Positions 14,408 through 19,093 of a DNA stretch of 19,093 nucleotides are shown in pieces; position 1 is the stretch's first letter; every line of letters starts with the position of its first letter. The notes beneath the pieces are model-generated. The model was given only the letters and a program-made list of their open reading frames with translations, did not search any database and was not told the origin of the DNA. The DNA is taken from positions 1-19,093 of the forward strand of contig CAZASZ010000038.1 in the NCBI GenBank assembly GCA_964487925.1, read 5' to 3'. Origin of the DNA: RI-283 sp964487925 (GTDB lineage Bacteria > Pseudomonadota > Gammaproteobacteria > SZUA-140). The position numbers and the translations under genes are program-made.

Positions 14408-16786
14408 ATGATGCGCTATCTCCTAGCCGGTTTGCTTGCCCTCGTCTTTGTCGTCGACGGCCGTGCCGCTACGGATGTCCAGAGTTCTGCGCAATGGCTC
14501 GACTCGTCGCAAAAGGCGATTCAGAATATTAAACGCGCGCTACGTAGTTTCGACGCCCAAAAGGGGGATCGGAAGGCGCTTCAGGAGTTGCAGAAACCGC
14601 TCCCGGACCTCAGTTCCCATGCCCAGGCATGTATCGAGGAGCAGAGCCGGGAACGCGACCGTCTCAATCTGGACCTCAAGTCGATCACGGGCAAAGACGC
14701 CGGTTCAGCGCAGGCTGGAAAGCAGACCCGGGTCGAAATCAAGAGCCAGATTGCGCTGGCCGAGAAGCGCTTGATCAGCTGTCAGGCCCTGATGATCGAG
14801 ATAACCTCGATTGACCAGAAACTAAAGCGCCTGCAGGCGGAAGTCCTGTCCGGTTTTCTATTGTCGCGCGAGGCGGGCGTCTGGATCGCGGTCATCGAGA
14901 CCTTGTCGAGTCCCATGGACTGGGCTGATAGGGGCAAGGTCTATGTCGAATCGCGCTTGCAGATCTTGCTGATGTCGACACAACATAGAGTTTGGTTGAT
15001 GGCGGTCATCCTCTTGAGTGGGATCGCCGGATATTGGTTGGGTAAACGCTTGCAGTCCGTGGTCGCCACGGTGAGTGGAGACGACATGACCGCGCGACTC
15101 TATCGCTCGGTGTGTTTCAGGCTTGGGCGGCGCCTCACGGCCCTGTTCGTGCTGTCATCGTTTGCAGCGTTCGTGTATTTTGAAAACGCTTCGGCCCGTT
15201 TGCCGCTGACCGTTAGTGTGATCCTGGGCGTTCTCGCTTACATGATCGCCTCGACGGCGGCCCGTGTATTGCTTCACCCCAAGCATGAGAAGGACTACAT
15301 CCTGTCCTTGCCTTATGGCAAAGCGATAGCGCTTTATCGCCGATTGCAGGTATTGTTCGTGCTCGGTTTGATCTGGGGCGTGTCCTGGATCAGCGATGCC
15401 GGAGAGGTCTTCACGGACTATCAGTGGAGCGTGATCCGATCCATTTACCTGACGCTCGCGATCGCCAATCTACTGGTACTGCTATTCTTTCTACGCCGCG
15501 CCTCCGGTCTGCTGGGCAACCCGATTCTACGACTGTTAACGGCAATAACGCTTGGGTTCGCCCTGATCGCGGACTATGTCGGTTATCGAAATTTCGCGAC
15601 ATTTATCGTCAGCGGTCTGTTATCCACGATCCTGCTCGCGATCGGTATCTGGATCGTCAACGCGCTGTTTCAGGACCTGTTCGACGGGCTCGATGACGGT
15701 CGCTATTCATGGCAGGCCCATATCAGAGGGCGCCTCAGGCTTGGTAAAGATGAACATTTCCCAGGGCTGCTATGGCTACGCCTGATCATCGCCGTGGTCG
15801 CCTGGGGTGGCTTCGGTGTGGCGCTGGTCAGTGTATGGGGCTATGCCGACCAAGGCTGGATCTGGTTGTACCAGTTCATGACTCAGGGGTTTCAAATCGG
15901 CTCAGTCCAGATCATGCCCCTACAATGGGCCTTTGGCTTGGCTGTGTTTGCCTTGCTGTTGTCCCTAGTACGATGGCTGCGCCAGGATGTCCTGCAGAAG
16001 TGGATCGGCCGTTCACGGCTCGACCGTGGCGCCCGCGAGGCCGTGGTTACCATCGCTGGTTATATCGGGGTCATGATCGCAGCGCTGGTTGGGCTTTCTC
16101 TGGCCGGCTTCAATTTTACCAATCTCGCGATCATCGCCGGCGCTTTGTCGGTCGGAATCGGTTTCGGGCTGCAGAACATCGTCAACAATTTCGTATCCGG
16201 CATCATCCTGCTTTTCGAACGCCCGATTCGAACCGGGGACTGGATTGTCGTCGGCGAGACCGAGGGTTATGTGCGCCGTATCAGCATCCGCTCAACGCAG
16301 ATCGAGACCTTCGATCGAATGGATGTCATTGTCCCCAATTCCGATCTGATTTCGAGTCAGGTCAAGAACTGGGTGCTGACGAACCCTTGGGGCAGGGTCG
16401 TCATTCCGGTCGGCGTGGCCTACGGCAGCGATGTCGAGAAGGTCAAGGAGGTCTTGCTCGGTGTGGGACGGGCCCATCCCTTGGTTATGAGCGACGGCAT
16501 GCGCGTGTCTGCGCCCGTGGTTTTATTCCGCGACTTCGGCGACAGCTCGTTGAATTTCGATTTGCGTTGCTTCATTTGGGATATTGACCAAAGACGGGTC
16601 GTGGTCAGCGACCTCAACTTCGCGATCGACGCCGCTTTTCGCGAAGCCGGGATCGAGATCCCGTTTCCTCAGCGCGATCTGCACCTTAGAAGTGTCGATC
16701 CCGGCATTCATTTCGGGCCGGTTGCGTCCGGTCGGGAGGACTCAGGGCGTCCCTCGGGTACCCCCGGGACGTTTGCCCCAGAGTGA
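14408..16786 (+). CDS. Large MscS-family mechanosensitive ion channel
   Basis: 792 residues, inner membrane. A signal peptide (MMRYLLAGLLALVFVVDGRA) is followed by a charged helical, probably coiled-coil periplasmic domain (about 25-190). About eleven membrane helices follow. The last is the MscS pore helix near 567-600 (GALSVGIGFGLQNIVNNF), then the beta domain (RPIRTGDWI...VPNSDLISSQVKNW) and the alpha/beta cytoplasmic end (DLNFAIDAAFREAGIEIPFPQ). The architecture resembles MscK-like or DUF3772-containing MscS proteins, shorter than E. coli MscK (about 1120). The role is release of solutes on hypo-osmotic shock. The start at 14408 was set by the signal peptide; the second ATG at 14411 is equally possible. 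Its last 45 bp overlap the end of convergent glgX. Confidence 0.9.
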   Translation: MMRYLLAGLLALVFVVDGRAATDVQSSAQWLDSSQKAIQNIKRALRSFDAQKGDRKALQELQKPLPDLSSHAQACIEEQSRERDRLNLDLKSITGKDAGSAQAGKQTRVEIKSQIALAEKRLISCQALMIEITSIDQKLKRLQAEVLSGFLLSREAGVWIAVIETLSSPMDWADRGKVYVESRLQILLMSTQHRVWLMAVILLSGIAGYWLGKRLQSVVATVSGDDMTARLYRSVCFRLGRRLTALFVLSSFAAFVYFENASARLPLTVSVILGVLAYMIASTAARVLLHPKHEKDYILSLPYGKAIALYRRLQVLFVLGLIWGVSWISDAGEVFTDYQWSVIRSIYLTLAIANLLVLLFFLRRASGLLGNPILRLLTAITLGFALIADYVGYRNFATFIVSGLLSTILLAIGIWIVNALFQDLFDGLDDGRYSWQAHIRGRLRLGKDEHFPGLLWLRLIIAVVAWGGFGVALVSVWGYADQGWIWLYQFMTQGFQIGSVQIMPLQWAFGLAVFALLLSLVRWLRQDVLQKWIGRSRLDRGAREAVVTIAGYIGVMIAALVGLSLAGFNFTNLAIIAGALSVGIGFGLQNIVNNFVSGIILLFERPIRTGDWIVVGETEGYVRRISIRSTQIETFDRMDVIVPNSDLISSQVKNWVLTNPWGRVVIPVGVAYGSDVEKVKEVLLGVGRAHPLVMSDGMRVSAPVVLFRDFGDSSLNFDLRCFIWDIDQRRVVVSDLNFAIDAAFREAGIEIPFPQRDLHLRSVDPGIHFGPVASGREDSGRPSGTPGTFAPE

Positions 16787-18943
16787 ACCGACGCGCGGCC
16801 GCCCGGCGGGCGTTATGGCCTTGGGGTTAAATTCCAGGACCGCCACAGAGTGGGGTTTGAGCGGATAGGACTGCGCCTTGACGGGCCGCTGCTTCTCGGG
16901 CGGAACAATCTCGCGTGGCGGTTTGAGGGCCGTATCGACTGCTAGTTGCCAGGCCCCGGTCTCGACCACGGGCAGCTCCATATATAGCCGTTTCTTAGAC
17001 ATATTGATCATGATATGCAGGGCGTAGCTGTCGCCCGCGACGGTGCCAAGCGTAAAGGCCAGGCATTGAGCTTTTTCGCTCTCCCAGTTCGGTTCGTTGA
17101 GGCATTCTCCGTGCCACGTGATATCCGGGACCCGATGACCCTCGCGCAGAGTCCCGTTGATGAACCATCGACGTCTCAGACAGGGATGACGCTTGCGCAG
17201 TGCGATCATAAGCTTGACGAAGCGGTGCATGTGGCCGTTTTTCCTGACCAGCGACCAATCGAACCAACTCAGCGTGTTGTCCTGGCAATAGGTATTGTTG
17301 TTGCCCTGTTGGCTGCGCAGGATCTCGTCCCCGGACAGCAGCATCGGCACGCCCTGGCTCAACAACAGGATACTGAAGTAATTCTTGGCGTGTTGTACGC
17401 GCAAGGTCTGGATGGCCTGGTCCTTGGTCTCGCCTTCGGCGCCACAGTTGGCGCTCAGGTTGTTGTTGCAGCCGTCTTGGTTCTCTTCGCCATTGGCCAG
17501 GTTGTGCTTGTGCTCGTAGCTCAACAGGTCGATCAGCGTGTAGCCGTCGTGGCAGGTCACGAAATTGATGCTGTTGGCGGGCAGGCGGTGCTGCGGGCGA
17601 TAGAAGTCGCTGCTGCCGCAAATCCGTGTCGCGAGCTCGCCGATCAGACCCTTTTCGCCGCCGATGAAACGGCGCACCACGTCGCGGTAGCGTCCGTTCC
17701 ACTCCGACCAGCGATAACCGGGAAAGCTACCGACCTGATAAAGCCCGGCTGCGTCCCAGGCCTCGGCAATAAGCTTGGAATCCGATAGGCGTTCGGAGAG
17801 CTCGATGCCCCAGAGTACCGGGGCGTCATGCATGGCTTTCCCGCCCTCTCCACGGGCGAGAGCGCTGGCCAGATCGAAGCGGAAGCCATCGACATGCATC
17901 TTTTGCACCCAATATTCGAGACACTCGATGATGAAGTTGGCTACGATCGGGTGATTGGCGTTCAGCGTATTGCCGCAACCCGTATAGTCATGGAAGATTC
18001 GCTTGTCTACCGGGGACAGGTGGTAAAAGATATTCCGACCCATACCCCTGAAACTGATATAGGGGCCGCCCTCGCCACCCTCGGAGGTGTGGTTGAAGAC
18101 GACGTCAAGGATGATGCCGATGCCCGCCTTGTGCAGCGCCTTGACCAGGTCGCGGAACTCGCGCACATGGGTTCCTTCCTCGGGCGAGACGCAATAGCCG
18201 GGGTGTGGGCTGTAGAAGCTGTGCGTACTGTATCCCCAGTAATTCTTGAGTCCCAGGCGGGCCGTTTTTGTGGGCACGTCCTGCTCGTCAAAGGCCATCA
18301 CAGGCAGCAGTTCTACATGTGTGATGCCGAGGTCCTGGAGGTAGGGGATTTTTTCGATGATCCCGGCGAAAGTGCCTGGATGTTTGACGCCGGACTTGGG
18401 GTGCCGGGTGAAGCCCCCGACGTGCATCTCGTAGATCACCATATTCCCGGAAGCGATGACCAGTGGCTGATCATCCTCCCAGTCGTATTCGTTATCCGCC
18501 GGTACGACGAGCCCGCGCATGGCCGCATCGCCGTTGTCGCCCGGCTGACAGGCCCTGGCACGGTCCCAAAGGCCGGCGTGCACGGCTCGGGCCCACGGGT
18601 CCAGCAGCTGTTTTTCGGGATCAAAGCTGAGTCCGGAATGTTCGGTATCGTTGGGTCCGTCCATGCGCCAGTTGTACCAGACACCCGGTTTCAGGCCCTC
18701 GACGTAGACATGCCAGACGAAAAAGGTCCGGTTGATTTCGGTATCGAGGAGGATGACCTGGAAGGGTTCCAGGCTGTCGGCGCGCTCAAACAGCAGTAGC
18801 TCAACCGCCTCGGCGTGACGGCTGAAGATGGCAAAGTTGATCCCGTCCCCAACAGGGGTCGCGCCCAAAGGGTTTCGACGCCCATGTTTAACCGGGTAGG
18901 GTTGCGGGTGCTTGATCGAATGCTTAATGGCTTTAGTCGTCAT
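16742..18943 (-). CDS. glgX: Glycogen debranching enzyme GlgX (GH13 isoamylase type)
   Basis: 733 residues. It hydrolyses alpha-1,6 branch linkages of glycogen or limit dextrin in the cytoplasm. The N-terminal CBM48-like domain (about 20-130) begins PLGATPVGDGINFAIFS. The GH13 barrel shows DVVFNHT, DGFRFDLAS (nucleophile Asp357), LIAEAWDA (acid/base Glu394) and VTCHDGYTL (Asp466), and also GEENQDGCNNN and LLSGDEILRSQQGNNN, typical of the GlgX/TreX group. A C-terminal beta domain follows. The start is ATG 18943, with no clear Shine-Dalgarno and an in-frame stop about 15 bp upstream. No other glg gene is in the window. The tail (AGRPRVGSLWGKRPGG) lies in the overlap with the MscS gene and looks like a nonconserved extension. 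Confidence 0.95.
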   Translation of the reverse strand: MTTKAIKHSIKHPQPYPVKHGRRNPLGATPVGDGINFAIFSRHAEAVELLLFERADSLEPFQVILLDTEINRTFFVWHVYVEGLKPGVWYNWRMDGPNDTEHSGLSFDPEKQLLDPWARAVHAGLWDRARACQPGDNGDAAMRGLVVPADNEYDWEDDQPLVIASGNMVIYEMHVGGFTRHPKSGVKHPGTFAGIIEKIPYLQDLGITHVELLPVMAFDEQDVPTKTARLGLKNYWGYSTHSFYSPHPGYCVSPEEGTHVREFRDLVKALHKAGIGIILDVVFNHTSEGGEGGPYISFRGMGRNIFYHLSPVDKRIFHDYTGCGNTLNANHPIVANFIIECLEYWVQKMHVDGFRFDLASALARGEGGKAMHDAPVLWGIELSERLSDSKLIAEAWDAAGLYQVGSFPGYRWSEWNGRYRDVVRRFIGGEKGLIGELATRICGSSDFYRPQHRLPANSINFVTCHDGYTLIDLLSYEHKHNLANGEENQDGCNNNLSANCGAEGETKDQAIQTLRVQHAKNYFSILLLSQGVPMLLSGDEILRSQQGNNNTYCQDNTLSWFDWSLVRKNGHMHRFVKLMIALRKRHPCLRRRWFINGTLREGHRVPDITWHGECLNEPNWESEKAQCLAFTLGTVAGDSYALHIMINMSKKRLYMELPVVETGAWQLAVDTALKPPREIVPPEKQRPVKAQSYPLKPHSVAVLEFNPKAITPAGRPRVGSLWGKRPGGTRGTP
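16748..16771. other. Imperfect hairpin in the 3' overlap of mscS-like and glgX genes
   Basis: CGTCCC (16748-16753) pairs with GGGACG (16766-16771) around a GC-rich centre with partial inner pairing. It lies inside both coding ends. There is no good T-tract on either side, so it is at best a weak bidirectional terminator or transcript-stability element. Confidence 0.25.
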
Positions 18944-18978
18944 CCCGGTATCATGTGCCTACTATGGATGGTGGCCAA

Positions 18979-18991
18979 AGGCCGCAGGCCT
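18979..18991 (-). terminator. Weak hairpin between tRNA-Thr and glgX
   Basis: Read on the minus strand, AGGCC, loop TGC and GGCCT are followed by TT only. The stem is short and the T-tract poor, so tRNA transcription may continue toward glgX, or this could be a processing boundary. Confidence 0.2.
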
Positions 18992-19017
18992 CCGGGTTAG
19001 GGAAGTTCGTTAAAGGA

Positions 19018-19093
19018 TGGAGCTGGCGACAGGAGTCGAACCCGCGACCTGCTGATTACAAATCAGCTGCTCTACCAACTGAGCTACGCCAGC
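19018..19093 (-). tRNA. tRNA-Thr, anticodon UGU, CCA encoded
   Basis: The 76-nt minus-strand sequence folds as a complete cloverleaf: a 7-bp acceptor stem GCTGGCG/CGCCAGC, D arm GCTC/GAGC, anticodon stem GCTGA/TCAGC with loop TTTGTAA (anticodon TGT), a T arm containing TTCGACT, discriminator T, and genome-encoded CCA at 19020-19018. The T stem has two G-T pairs. Its 5' end coincides with the window edge, so the promoter and any upstream tRNA genes lie outside. It is 74 bp upstream of glgX on the same strand. Confidence 0.96.

Noticed and set aside
17828..18799. 323-codon frame on the plus strand inside glgX
   Set aside because: A shadow of the GH13 coding strand; no independent motif or ribosome-binding site.

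Overview
This 19.1 kb window looks like ordinary chromosome of a moderately GC-rich proteobacterium. A gammaproteobacterium with an autotrophic or sulfur-oxidising lifestyle is my best guess. That rests on gene content only: class I FBPase, MaeB-type malic enzyme, a DUF3683-type FAD/Fe-S protein, an ArnT-like/GT2 cassette and GlgX. I see no phage genes, transposase, CRISPR array or plasmid functions.

Layout. (1) 1-3529, minus strand: a CNB-CNB-rhodanese protein, then a short MaeB-type malic enzyme, then malate dehydrogenase cut by the left edge. The malic enzyme has its own candidate promoter, so the last two genes probably form one unit. (2) 3605-7438, plus: a 1277-residue FAD/Fe-S oxidoreductase, divergent from the CNB-rhodanese gene across a 75-bp region that holds a palindrome and overlapping -10-like elements. 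(3) 7573-8652, plus: an eight-bladed PQQ-type beta-propeller lipoprotein. (4) 8653-8839: a compact GATACAAG-rich inverted-repeat element that fills the gap between two convergent genes. (5) 12863 down to 8840, minus: a tightly packed envelope cassette of flippase-like membrane protein, PAP2 phosphatase, GT2 polyprenyl-phosphate glycosyltransferase and GT39 (ArnT-like) glycosyltransferase. (6) 13062-14066, plus: fructose-1,6-bisphosphatase with two consecutive terminators. (7) 14408-16786, plus: a large MscS-family channel whose 3' end overlaps by 45 bp the convergent glycogen debranching enzyme gene glgX (16742-18943, minus). (8) 19018-19093, minus: tRNA-Thr(UGU).

How the genes fit together. 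Mdh, MaeB, Fbp, GlgX and the FAD/Fe-S oxidoreductase all belong to central carbon metabolism: the malate/pyruvate node, gluconeogenesis or Calvin cycle, glycogen turnover, and 2-hydroxy-acid oxidation. The four-gene minus-strand cassette is the most system-like unit. It has the parts needed to load a sugar on a polyprenyl phosphate, move it across the membrane, transfer it to an acceptor and dephosphorylate lipid carrier. Its first gene lacks an ATG, GTG or TTG at the expected N-terminus and seems to start at ATT. Its PAP2 member lacks the usual Asp of motif 3.

Limits: no searches were run. All family names come from motifs and from memory of the families, and promoters and terminators were judged by eye.
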